Source of the DNA: Actinobacteria bacterium 13_2_20CM_68_14
GTDB taxonomy: Bacteria > Actinomycetota > Thermoleophilia > Gaiellales > Gaiellaceae
Length of the DNA stretch: 17,441 nt
Assembly: GCA_001914705.1 (NCBI GenBank)
Contig: MNDB01000036.1
Span: 1 to 17,441, forward strand
Direction of reading: 5' to 3'
Shown: one piece after another, positions 1 through 6,776 of the stretch
Layout of the letters: each line of letters begins with the position of its first letter
Numbering within the stretch: the stretch's first letter is position 1
Made by a program: the position numbers and the translations under genes
Notes under the pieces: model-generated
The model's input: only the letters and a program-made list of their open reading frames with translations
Told to the model about the DNA's origin: nothing
Databases searched by the model: none

Positions 1-2
1 TC

Positions 3-1775
3 TCGAACGACGCACTTGTGCTGCTGCGGCGTGCGGCGTCCAAGCGGCCGCTCTTCAAGGGCCTCGAGCGAGCGCTTCCAGAGGGGCTCGATCCGCGCGA
101 CGCCCGTCTCTTCCAGGCCTTCCGGCAGCGCTTCGAGCGGCTCGTCGCCGCCTTGCGGACCCTCTCGCTCGAGCGGCTCTGCGAGGAGATCGTCGCCGCG
201 CACGACTACGACCTCGCCGTGCTCGCGCAGTGGGATGGACGCCGCCGCTACGCGAACCTGCGCAAGCTCGCGCGCCTAGCGCGCTCGTACGAGGAGCTGC
301 GCGGCGCCGACATCGAGGGCTTCGTTCGCTTCGTCCGCGAGCAGGGCGAGGCCGGGGCGAAGGAGCTCGAGGCAGTGGCCGAGGAGGAGGACGCCGACGT
401 GATCCGGCTGCTGACGATCCACGCCGCCAAGGGGCTCGAGTTCAAGGTCGTGGTCGTCGCCGACGCAGGCCGTGACCGCGCGGCGCCGGGTGCCGACGAG
501 ATCCTCGCCCTGCCGGACGGACGGTTCGGCTTCCGCGTCGCCGATCCCGCGACCGGAGTCCGCAAGCCCACGACGGCGTACGAGGAGGTGCGCGCGGCCA
601 GCCGGGAGGAGGCGGAGGCAGAACGGCGTCGTCTCTACTACGTCGCGATGACCCGCGCCGTCGACAGGCTGATCGTCGCCGGCTCGATCGATCCGGAAAA
701 AGGGGCCGACGAGCGGACGCCGATCGGCTGGGTGCTCGGCCGGCTCGAGATCCCGGCGTTCGACGATTTCGCTGACGGCCCGGTCGAGCTCGAGCGCGAG
801 GGGGCGCGAATCCTGCTGCGCCTCGGCCGCTTCGAGGCTGAGCCCGCCCTCGAGCCATTACCCGAGCCGGCCGCCGAGCCCGCCCAGCTGGCGCTGTTCG
901 AGCCGAACGGTTCCGACGGCTCGGCGCTGGTGACCGCTCCGAAACTCCCGCCTCTCGAGCAGGTGCCGGAGCCGCCGCTGCACCGGGTCCGCACGCTCTC
1001 GTACAGCGCCCTCGCGCTGTTCGAATCGTGCTCATATCGCTACTACGCGGAGCGTGTCGCCGGCATGCGCGAGGCGCAGGCGTCAGGTTCGGTCCCAGGA
1101 CACGAGGGCCTGGCGGCCACAGAGATCGGGGACAGCGTCCACTTCCTGCTCGAGGCGCTTGACCTCCGCGACCCACGGCCGCCCGAGCCGCATGAGCTCG
1201 CCGAAGCGGTGCGCGCGCGTTATCCGGCCGCGACCGACGAGGAGCTGGAGCGGATCGCCGGGCTCGTTCGCGCGTATTGCGACTCGGAGTTGGCCACCCG
1301 TATCGCCGCGCTCGAGGGGGCGGCGCCTGAGCGGCCGTTCGCCTTCGAGCACGACCGAGTTCTCCTCCACGGCCGCCTCGACGTTCTCCACCTCGACGGG
1401 CCTCGCGCGGTGGTCGTCGACTACAAGACGAACGTGCTCGAGGACGCCACGCCGGAAGAGGTGATCGAGCGCGACTACCACCTGCAGCGGCTTGTCTACG
1501 CCCTGGCCTGCTTCCGTGCCGGCGCCGCGGAGGTCGAGGTCGTCTACCAGTTTCTCGAGCGCCCCGACCCCGCCGTGACTACGAGCTTCGTCCGCTCCGA
1601 GCTGCCCGGGCTCGAAGCGGAGCTTTCGGAGGCGATCGCGAGGATCCAGGAGGGCGTGTTCAAGCCGACGCCGAGCGAGTTCATCTGCTCCGGCTGTCCG
1701 GTTCTCGACGTCGTCTGCGCGGGGCCGCGGCTGCGGCAGCATCCGGAGATCCCGGCCGAGGTCGCAGTCGGCTAG
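3..1775 (+). CDS. UvrD/AddA-type helicase with C-terminal Fe-S PD-(D/E)XK nuclease (5' truncated)
   Basis: This is the C-terminal part of an SF1A helicase-nuclease of the AddA/AdnA kind, which resects double-strand breaks for recombination. The reading frame is open to the window edge, so the Walker A and other N-terminal helicase motifs lie outside. Visible helicase motifs are TIHAAKGLEFKVV (about 414-452) and RRRLYYVAMTRAVDRL (about 624-674), matching UvrD motifs V and VI. A linker rich in Pro and Glu follows. The nuclease then begins at SYSALALFESC (about 1000) and has GRLDVL (about 1372), VVVDYKTN (about 1410-1433) and HLQRLVYALA (about 1480-1509), i.e. the D...(D/E)xK and QxxxY motifs. 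A first cysteine in FESC plus CSGCPVLDVVC near the C terminus fit the four-cysteine 4Fe-4S clasp of AddB/AdnA nucleases. It ends 5 bp before nth, on the same strand. The exact subfamily (AddA, AdnA or AdnB) cannot be decided without the N terminus. Confidence 0.88.
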   Translation, partial: SNDALVLLRRAASKRPLFKGLERALPEGLDPRDARLFQAFRQRFERLVAALRTLSLERLCEEIVAAHDYDLAVLAQWDGRRRYANLRKLARLARSYEELRGADIEGFVRFVREQGEAGAKELEAVAEEEDADVIRLLTIHAAKGLEFKVVVVADAGRDRAAPGADEILALPDGRFGFRVADPATGVRKPTTAYEEVRAASREEAEAERRRLYYVAMTRAVDRLIVAGSIDPEKGADERTPIGWVLGRLEIPAFDDFADGPVELEREGARILLRLGRFEAEPALEPLPEPAAEPAQLALFEPNGSDGSALVTAPKLPPLEQVPEPPLHRVRTLSYSALALFESCSYRYYAERVAGMREAQASGSVPGHEGLAATEIGDSVHFLLEALDLRDPRPPEPHELAEAVRARYPAATDEELERIAGLVRAYCDSELATRIAALEGAAPERPFAFEHDRVLLHGRLDVLHLDGPRAVVVDYKTNVLEDATPEEVIERDYHLQRLVYALACFRAGAAEVEVVYQFLERPDPAVTTSFVRSELPGLEAELSEAIARIQEGVFKPTPSEFICSGCPVLDVVCAGPRLRQHPEIPAEVAVG

Positions 1776-1780
1776 TAGGC

Positions 1781-2449
1781 GTGCCGCGGAGCTACGTCCA
1801 CGAGGCGCGGCGCCGCGTCGGCCCGAAGCGGGCGCGGATCGTGCCGATCATCGAGCGGCTCGCGGCCGACCATCCCGACGCGAAAATCGCGCTCCACTAC
1901 CGGAACGAGCTCGAGCTGCTCGTCTCGGTGATGCTCTCGGCGCAGACGACCGACGTGAACGTCAATCGCGTCACCGAGCGGTTGTTCGAGAAGTACAAGC
2001 GGCCGGAGGATTACCTGGCCGTCCCACCGGAGGAGCTCGAGCGCGACATCTACGCGACCGGCTTCTACCGCCAGAAGGCGAGGGCGCTGCGAGCGACGAT
2101 GGCAATGCTGCTCGAGGAGTTCGACGGCCGCGTGCCGCGCAGGCTCGACGACCTCACACGCCTGCCCGGCGTTGCGCGGAAGACGGCGAACGTGGTCGCG
2201 GCGGAGCTCGGCGATCCGCAAGGGATCGTCGTCGACACGCATGTGCGCCGGCTGTCCCAGCGCTTGGGGCTGACAAGGCAGGAGGACCCGGTCAAGATCG
2301 AGCGCGATCTGCAGCGGCTCGTCCCGCGCGAGTACTGGGGGCTCTTCCCGCACCTGCTGATCTGGCACGGACGCCGTGTCTGCATCGCCCGCGCGCCCCG
2401 CTGCGAGGACTGCGTCGTCAACGACCTCTGCCCCTCGAGCCGGGTCTAG
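1781..2449 (+). CDS. nth: Endonuclease III (DNA glycosylase/AP lyase)
   Basis: This bifunctional base-excision-repair enzyme removes oxidised pyrimidines and cleaves at the abasic site. The 222-residue length is normal for the family. The helix-hairpin-helix LPGVARKTANVVA lies at residues 128-140, with the Schiff-base lysine at K134. The catalytic aspartate is in VDTHVRRLSQRLGL (D152). The C terminus carries the 4Fe-4S cluster ligands C201-x6-C208-x2-C211-x5-C217. The GTG at 1781 is the natural start, just after the upstream stop, and no strong Shine-Dalgarno is visible. The 5-bp gap to the helicase-nuclease suggests co-transcription in a repair operon. All key residues are present and the call is firm. 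Confidence 0.96.
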   Translation: MPRSYVHEARRRVGPKRARIVPIIERLAADHPDAKIALHYRNELELLVSVMLSAQTTDVNVNRVTERLFEKYKRPEDYLAVPPEELERDIYATGFYRQKARALRATMAMLLEEFDGRVPRRLDDLTRLPGVARKTANVVAAELGDPQGIVVDTHVRRLSQRLGLTRQEDPVKIERDLQRLVPREYWGLFPHLLIWHGRRVCIARAPRCEDCVVNDLCPSSRV

Positions 2450-2462
2450 GACCCTCCTTACG

Positions 2463-2978
2463 TTGTCCGCCACCGCGCTCGTCGCCCTTTTCCCTGAGCT
2501 GGAGCCGCTGCTCGGCGCTTGGCGCCGGCGCTACACGGGCGACGGGCTACGCGGGATGCCGCCACACGTGACTTTGATCTTCCCGTTCGCAGACAGCTCG
2601 GAGGTCGACGACGTGCTCGAGCCTCTGGAAAGGGTGTTCGCCGCTTTCACGCCGTTCGAGTTCGCGCTTCGCCAGACGGCGCGATTCCCGGGGCTCCTCT
2701 ACCTCCGGCCGGAACCCGCCGAGACCTTCGTGGTGATCACGGAGGCCTTGGTGAACGCGTTCCCCGATTTCCCGCCCTACGCCGGCGAGTTCGCCGAGAT
2801 CGTCCCGCACATCACCGTCGCGCAGGGCGACGACGAGGTCCTGGCGGCAGCTGAGCGAGAGCTGGAAGCGCAGCTGCCGGTGAAGTCGCGGGTCGAGCGT
2901 GCCTGGCTGGTCGAGGACACAGCCGGCGGCTGGCGACGTCACACGGCGTTTCCGCTCGAACGGCGCACATCGGTTTGA
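2463..2978 (+). CDS. 2H phosphoesterase (2'-5' RNA ligase family)
   Basis: This 171-aa protein belongs to the 2H phosphoesterase superfamily (LigT/ThpR/CPDase-like), enzymes that act on 2',3'-cyclic or 2'-5' phosphodiester bonds in RNA or small nucleotides. The two catalytic motifs are visible as PPHVTLIF (H35, T37) and VPHITVAQ (H116, T118), about 80 residues apart as the two-lobed fold requires. The frame is open upstream into nth. I chose the TTG at 2463, 13 bp after the nth stop, because the family similarity starts there (SATALVALFPELEP) and AGGA lies 11 nt upstream. The true substrate cannot be told from sequence. It probably shares the operon with nth. Confidence 0.85.
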   Translation: MSATALVALFPELEPLLGAWRRRYTGDGLRGMPPHVTLIFPFADSSEVDDVLEPLERVFAAFTPFEFALRQTARFPGLLYLRPEPAETFVVITEALVNAFPDFPPYAGEFAEIVPHITVAQGDDEVLAAAERELEAQLPVKSRVERAWLVEDTAGGWRRHTAFPLERRTSV

Positions 2979-3011
2979 CTCGCGTCACACCCGCCCGCGT
3001 AGGCTCGAGGC

Positions 3012-3305
3012 GTGCGGGAGATCGACCTCGCCGTCTACGCGGACGCCCTCGCCGGCGAGTCGGCGGCGCTCTCGGCGCGGGCGGAGCGAATCCGCTCGAA
3101 GCTGCGCCAGGCCAAGATCGAGCGGCGCGCCCGCAACGACCTGACCGCGGCTACCGTCGACCGGCTCGCGTCACTCGGCCTGCTCGGCAGCATCGACGAG
3201 CGCGCCGCGCACGCCGAGCTGCGCGAGCTCGAGGACTCGCTCGCAGCGCTGGAGGAGCTGCAGGCCTGGGTCGAAGAGGAACTCGCCGCTACGAACGCGG
3301 CGTGA
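3012..3305 (+). CDS. Small coiled-coil hypothetical protein
   Basis: This is an unrecognised 97-aa protein starting with GTG. It is almost all charged helix: long runs of Ala, Glu, Arg and Leu with heptad-like spacing (for example ALSARAERIRSKLRQAKIERR and LRELEDSLAALEELQAWVEEEL) predict two amphipathic or coiled-coil segments joined near residues 45-60. No cysteines, signal peptide or membrane segment are present. It lies 33 bp after the 2H phosphoesterase, and its 3' end overlaps the convergent zinc-ribbon/PAS gene by 17 bp. The codon pattern (GC-rich third positions) and same-strand position favour a real gene. The function is unknown. Confidence 0.65.
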   Translation: MREIDLAVYADALAGESAALSARAERIRSKLRQAKIERRARNDLTAATVDRLASLGLLGSIDERAAHAELRELEDSLAALEELQAWVEEELAATNAA

Positions 3306-3738
3306 TCGCGACCAGCAGCCCGCCGTCGTCGTCGTAGGCGGGGAAGAAATCAGCGGTGACCGGCTTACGCTGGCCCGCGCGAGTACGCAGCTCGAGCCGT
3401 TCGCCGAGCCGTCGCACGCCCCATTCGAGCGCCAGCTGCGCGGGATTGCGCCCGTCCTCGTAGCCCGTTAGGTCGAGACCGTCCATCACTTCGCGGCCCA
3501 TCAGCTCGTCCTCCCGGTAACCGGTCAGCTCGAAGACGCCGCGGCCGGACGCCAGGATCCGGCTCTTCTGGTCACAGACCACGAAACCCGTGCCCGGAGC
3601 CGGGTAGTAGTCGTCCATCAACTCGAAGAGAAAGCCGAAACCGCAGCGGTGGCAGGCGACGGCCTCTCGGGTCAGGCCCTCCTGGCGATCGTGGTCAATC
3701 GAGCGTTCTCTGCAGTTCGGACAGATGAAGAAGGGCAT
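3289..3738 (-). CDS. Zinc-ribbon plus PAS-domain protein
   Basis: This 149-aa protein has an N-terminal zinc ribbon followed by one PAS domain. The ribbon shows CPNC (C6, C9) and CHRC (C29, C32). The PAS core begins around GTGFVVCDQKSRILASGRG and continues through FELTGYREDELMGREV, typical of PAS sensors. The final strands (RAGQRKPVTADFFPAYDDDGG) look like a PAS C-terminal beta sheet. There is no kinase, GGDEF or HTH output domain, so it is probably a small sensor or adaptor that signals through protein or nucleic-acid contact. It lies 28 bp downstream of corA on the same strand and is likely the last gene of the trxB operon. The ligand of the PAS pocket is not apparent. Confidence 0.82.
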   Translation of the reverse strand: MPFFICPNCRERSIDHDRQEGLTREAVACHRCGFGFLFELMDDYYPAPGTGFVVCDQKSRILASGRGVFELTGYREDELMGREVMDGLDLTGYEDGRNPAQLALEWGVRRLGERLELRTRAGQRKPVTADFFPAYDDDGGLLVAITPRS

Positions 3739-3766
3739 GGGCTGAAAGTAGCGAGCGGGCTTTGTC

Positions 3767-4771
3767 TCAGGTCGAGCTCGGGCGTCGGCGCCTACCTCGC
3801 AGCGAGCGCGGGTCGAGCGTCTGCAACGGGGGCACCCTCAAACGGCGCATCTGGCCCCCGCCGATCCAGCCCAGCCACCGGAAGAAGGCGAGCTGGAGGA
3901 TGGTCGTGAAGACGATCCAGCCCCAGCTCCACCAGTAACCGAAGGCCCAGCTGAGCTCGGGGATGTGATTGAAGTTCTGCCCGTAGACCCCAACGATGAA
4001 GGTCGGAACGAGCAGAAGCGATGCGATCACCGTGAGCCGCTTGACGACCTCGTTCTGGTCGTTGGCGATCTTCGCCTGGCTGTAATCGCGTGCGCTGGCG
4101 AGCAAGTCTCGAGAGAGGTCGAGCCCGTCCGTGGCACGGAGCAGCTTGTCGTAGGCGTCCGCGAAGTTCAGCTCGACGTCGCGGGGGAGCACCTCCGGGC
4201 CCTCGCCGATGTCGACGCGGCGGTCGACGATCGCCCGGATCGCGTCACGCGTCGGCGCCAACGTTCTTCTGACGTGGAGCAGGTCGTGCCGCAACTCCGA
4301 GATTCGGCCACGGACCTGGGTCGAGGCCCACGTCTCGATCCCCTCCTCGAGCTCGTCGATCTCGTCGTTCAGTGCATCGACCAGATCGAGGAAGTCCTCG
4401 GCGATCTGGTCGACGATGCGGTAGACGATCATGCCAGAGCGGTCGTCGGCTTCCTGTTCGTGCGACAGCTGAGCCGGGCCGAGGTCGCAGGCATAGCCGC
4501 GCTCCGGGGTCTTGCGTACCGTCACGACGCGCTCCCGGGTCGCGATGACGTCGACCTCCTGGTAGAAGACGCGGTCCTCCTCGCGGACCGCGATCGGCAG
4601 CAGGAAGACACCGAAGACGTAGCGATCGTGACCTTCGATCCGGGGCCGCGGCTCGTCGTCGTGAGTGGCCGGCTCGAGCAGTTGTTCGAGCGCGCGCTCG
4701 TGGATCTGCGGGGGCAGCAACTTCTTCAGCTCCTCCTCGCCGGGATCGAGGAGATCGATCCACTCGGCCAT
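3767..4771 (-). CDS. corA: CorA-family divalent metal transporter with GQN in place of GMN
   Basis: This is an inner-membrane channel of the CorA family (Mg2+/Co2+/Ni2+, or Zn2+ in some relatives), 334 aa. The cytosolic N-terminal alpha/beta domain and long stalk helices (about residues 105-245, including LNDEIDELEEGIETW) are followed by TM1 (about 246-263), the signature loop and TM2 (about 280-302). The signature reads VYGQNFNHIPEL at 262-273, so the usual GMN is GQN at 264-266. A basic tail (RGRRRR near the end) follows TM2, extending beyond the usual short K/R tail. The ATG start lies 2 bp after the trxB stop, indicating translational coupling and a shared operon. Confidence 0.9.
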   Translation of the reverse strand: MAEWIDLLDPGEEELKKLLPPQIHERALEQLLEPATHDDEPRPRIEGHDRYVFGVFLLPIAVREEDRVFYQEVDVIATRERVVTVRKTPERGYACDLGPAQLSHEQEADDRSGMIVYRIVDQIAEDFLDLVDALNDEIDELEEGIETWASTQVRGRISELRHDLLHVRRTLAPTRDAIRAIVDRRVDIGEGPEVLPRDVELNFADAYDKLLRATDGLDLSRDLLASARDYSQAKIANDQNEVVKRLTVIASLLLVPTFIVGVYGQNFNHIPELSWAFGYWWSWGWIVFTTILQLAFFRWLGWIGGGQMRRLRVPPLQTLDPRSLRGRRRRPSST

Positions 4772-4773
4772 GA

Positions 4774-5751
4774 CTAAGCCCGGGGTGCTGTGAGAGCCGA
4801 TCGCTCTGCGCTGATATCACGCGCGGCGAGCCAGCGCTCGGCGTCGAGCGCGGCCATCGAGCCCATGCCGGCCGCGGTCACGGCCTGGCGATAGACGTGG
4901 TCGACGACGTCGCCGGCGGCAAAGACGCCCTCGACGTTGGTCGCCGTGGAACCCGGCTGGGTGACGAGGTAGCCGGCCTCGTCGTGATCGAGCTGGTCGA
5001 CGAAGAGCTTCGTCGTCGGATCGTGGCCGATCGCGACGAACAGCCCATCCGCCGGGATCTCGCTGATCTCGTCCGTCTCGAGGTTGCGGATTCGGACAGC
5101 GGTGAGCTTGCCCTCTTCAGCGCCGAGCGCTTCCTCGACCACGACGGGCGTCACGAACTCGATCTTCTCGTTGGCGCGGGCGCGATCGAACATGATCGGC
5201 GAGGCGCGAAATTCAGCTCGGCGGTGGAGAACCGTGACCTTCGACGCGAACTTCGTCAGGAAGATCGCCTCCTCCATCGCGGAGTCGCCGCCGCCGACGA
5301 CCACGACTTCCTTGTCACGGTAGAACGCGGCGTCGCAGACGGCGCAGTAGGTGACGCCGCGGCCGTGAAGGGCGCGCTCGGATTCGAGATTGAGCTGCCG
5401 TGCGGTCGCGCCGGTGGCGACGATCACGCTCTCGGCGCGGTACTCGTCCTCGCCAACCCAGACGCGAAACGGGCGCTCCGAGAAGTCAACGCGCGTGACG
5501 TCGTCGGCGAGGAACTCGGCCCCGAACTTCTCGGCCTGGCGCCGGAACTCGCCCATCAGCTGTGGGCCCATGATGCCCTCGGCGAAGCCGGGATAGTTCT
5601 CGACGTCGCTCGTGATCATCAGCTGCCCGCCCCACTGGAAGCCCTCGATGACGAGTGGCTCGAGGTTCGCGCGGGCGCTGTAGAGCGCGGCTGTATAGCC
5701 GGCAGGACCTCCGCCGATGATGATCAGCTCGCGCACTCTGTTGTCGTTCAC
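4774..5751 (-). CDS. trxB: Thioredoxin reductase
   Basis: This FAD/NADPH flavoenzyme reduces thioredoxin in the cytosol. The 325-aa length fits low-molecular-weight TrxB. The FAD motif IIIGGGPAGYTAALYSARA is at residues 10-28, the redox-active CAVC at C136/C139, the NADPH motif VVGGGDSAMEEA at 151-162 and the FAD-binding GVFAAGDVVDH at 275-285. GTG at 5751 is chosen because a strong Shine-Dalgarno, GGAGGAAAT, directly precedes it; the overlapping ATG is followed at once by a stop codon. A SigR-like promoter lies about 40 bp upstream. corA follows after 2 bp. No thioredoxin gene is in the window. Confidence 0.97.
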   Translation of the reverse strand: MNDNRVRELIIIGGGPAGYTAALYSARANLEPLVIEGFQWGGQLMITSDVENYPGFAEGIMGPQLMGEFRRQAEKFGAEFLADDVTRVDFSERPFRVWVGEDEYRAESVIVATGATARQLNLESERALHGRGVTYCAVCDAAFYRDKEVVVVGGGDSAMEEAIFLTKFASKVTVLHRRAEFRASPIMFDRARANEKIEFVTPVVVEEALGAEEGKLTAVRIRNLETDEISEIPADGLFVAIGHDPTTKLFVDQLDHDEAGYLVTQPGSTATNVEGVFAAGDVVDHVYRQAVTAAGMGSMAALDAERWLAARDISAERSALTAPRA

Positions 5752-5760
5752 ATTTCCTCC
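5752..5760 (-). promoter_or_regulatory. Ribosome binding site deciding the trxB start
   Basis: On the minus strand GGAGGAAAT runs straight into the GTG of trxB. This is the strongest Shine-Dalgarno on this strand near the gene. It settles the start against the ATG that overlaps it out of frame. Confidence 0.8.
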
Positions 5761-5797
5761 AAATCAACTGGGCCGGATGGCGGCCCTCACAATATTC

Positions 5798-5824
5798 AAC
5801 GGATCGGACCGCTTGAACGTTCCC
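5798..5824 (-). promoter_or_regulatory. SigR/SigH-type promoter of trxB
   Basis: Read on the minus strand, GGGAAC (5824-5819) is followed by 18 nt and then GTT (5800-5798), or equivalently GGGAACG-N16-CGTT. This matches the consensus of the actinobacterial disulfide-stress sigma factors SigR (Streptomyces) and SigH (Mycobacterium), for which trxB is the archetypal target. Initiation would fall near 5789-5791, giving a leader of about 40 nt. An overlapping housekeeping-like pair, TTCAAG (5817-5812), 17 nt, TATTGT (5794-5789), is also possible. Confidence 0.6.
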
Positions 5825-5834
5825 AGCCAAGCCG

Positions 5835-6353
5835 CTAGGCAACCAGCTCTCCGCACAGATATAGCTTGCCTGCACGAACCGAGCTCTCGGCGTACAAGCG
5901 GTGTGATTGGGTCTCGCCGGGCCTCATCAGATGGACGATTTCGTGGCCACGTGCCGTCAGGAGCTCCGCGATCAGGCGCCGGTGGCAGCGCCACCACGGC
6001 GTCTCCGCGCACATGAAACAAGGAGCAGGGTCGGCGAGAGCGTCCTCGAGTGCCTGTTGCCACGATTCGGTGCCCATCCGGGCCGCATAGCTTCGAAACG
6101 CGGCCACACGAATGCAGGGGAAGCGCTCCTCGCCTGGCTCGTTCGACCGCCGCCCGCCAAGCTCCTCCGCATGACGGTAGGCGATTCCGGCCGTGGCCAG
6201 AGACTCCGCGAGCGCCGCCTGATTGAACTGGGGATTTCGCCGCGAGCCAGGGAAGCGGCGCACGTCGATCAGGGTTTCGGCGCCCGACTCCAACAGACAG
6301 GTGACGAGCTCTTCGGCGGAACGGGCGCCATGACCGATAGTGAAGACGTCCAC
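5835..6353 (-). CDS. DUF488 family protein
   Basis: This 172-aa protein belongs to the DUF488 family, whose biochemical role is not settled. Family hallmarks are present: TIGHG at the N terminus, LIDVRRFPGSRRNPQFN, a YRHAEELGG segment, and the C-terminal CAETPWWRCHRRLIAELL with the conserved Cys-Glu and Cys-His-Arg pair. The GTG at 6353 starts the family similarity immediately (DVFTIGHG). No membrane segment or signal peptide is seen. It is upstream of trxB on the same strand, but the SigR-like promoter lies just after its stop codon, so trxB can be transcribed independently. Confidence 0.88.
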   Translation of the reverse strand: MDVFTIGHGARSAEELVTCLLESGAETLIDVRRFPGSRRNPQFNQAALAESLATAGIAYRHAEELGGRRSNEPGEERFPCIRVAAFRSYAARMGTESWQQALEDALADPAPCFMCAETPWWRCHRRLIAELLTARGHEIVHLMRPGETQSHRLYAESSVRAGKLYLCGELVA

Positions 6354-6375
6354 GCGACGAGAATCGCCCGCGTTT

Positions 6376-6666
6376 CTAGGAGTTGACGCCTGGAGGGGGC
6401 GCGAGTTTGAGCGCCAGGCGGTTTACGGCGCCAAGGATTGGTTCCCCTTCTGAGATCGGTTCCTGTTCGTAGAAAGCCGACTGCACCAACTCCGTATAGG
6501 CGAGCAGCATCCCAGCGCCACCATCGTCGGCAGCACGCTTCTCGAGCCTCTTCACGCCTAGCTCCTGAAGGCGCGCCTGAAGCTTCTGCCACCGATCCCA
6601 CTCTTGCTCGCCCCATCCTTCGGCTAGGTCTGCTTCCTCGATGAAGTTGGGTGGTTCGAGTTCCAC
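6376..6666 (-). CDS. Hypothetical 96-aa protein
   Basis: This is an unrecognised acidic protein with a GTG start. The N-terminal half is a probable amphipathic helix (WGEQEWDRWQKLQARLQELG) and a second helical part follows (GGAGMLLAYTELVQSAFYEQE). It ends 22 bp before the DUF488 start and lies on the same strand. The local base composition is less GC-rich than the surroundings and no clear Shine-Dalgarno precedes the GTG. It could therefore be a lineage-specific or acquired gene, or possibly not a gene. The amino-acid composition is more protein-like than the competing frames on either strand. Confidence 0.5.
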   Translation of the reverse strand: MELEPPNFIEEADLAEGWGEQEWDRWQKLQARLQELGVKRLEKRAADDGGAGMLLAYTELVQSAFYEQEPISEGEPILGAVNRLALKLAPPPGVNS

Positions 6667-6776
6667 AGCTCAGAAGACTAAGGAAACGCCGATCGGACGC
6701 TGTAGGAAGTGATAGCCCAATCGTTCGGGCTGACCTGCTCGGAATAGAATCGCCGCTTTCCGGTAAGGAGGCGCAG
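6667..6776. promoter_or_regulatory. Divergent intergenic region with candidate promoter and palindrome
   Basis: This region separates the minus-strand 96-aa gene from the plus-strand release factor. A -10-like TAGAAT is at 6745-6750 on the plus strand and a strong Shine-Dalgarno AAGGAGG at 6765-6771, 5 nt before the GTG. No good -35 hexamer is seen. An imperfect dyad, AGCCC (6714-6718) with GGGCT (6727-6731), sits where an operator could lie. Confidence 0.4.

Noticed and set aside
2376..2462. Longer N terminus of the 2H phosphoesterase
   Set aside because: It overlaps the conserved Fe-S C terminus of nth and has Ser/Ala/Arg-rich shadow composition.
3965..4777. 270-aa plus-strand ORF
   Set aside because: It is antisense to corA, with Val/Asp/Leu composition typical of a shadow frame in GC-rich DNA.
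4897..5838. 313-aa plus-strand ORF
   Set aside because: It is antisense to trxB, which has all its catalytic motifs.
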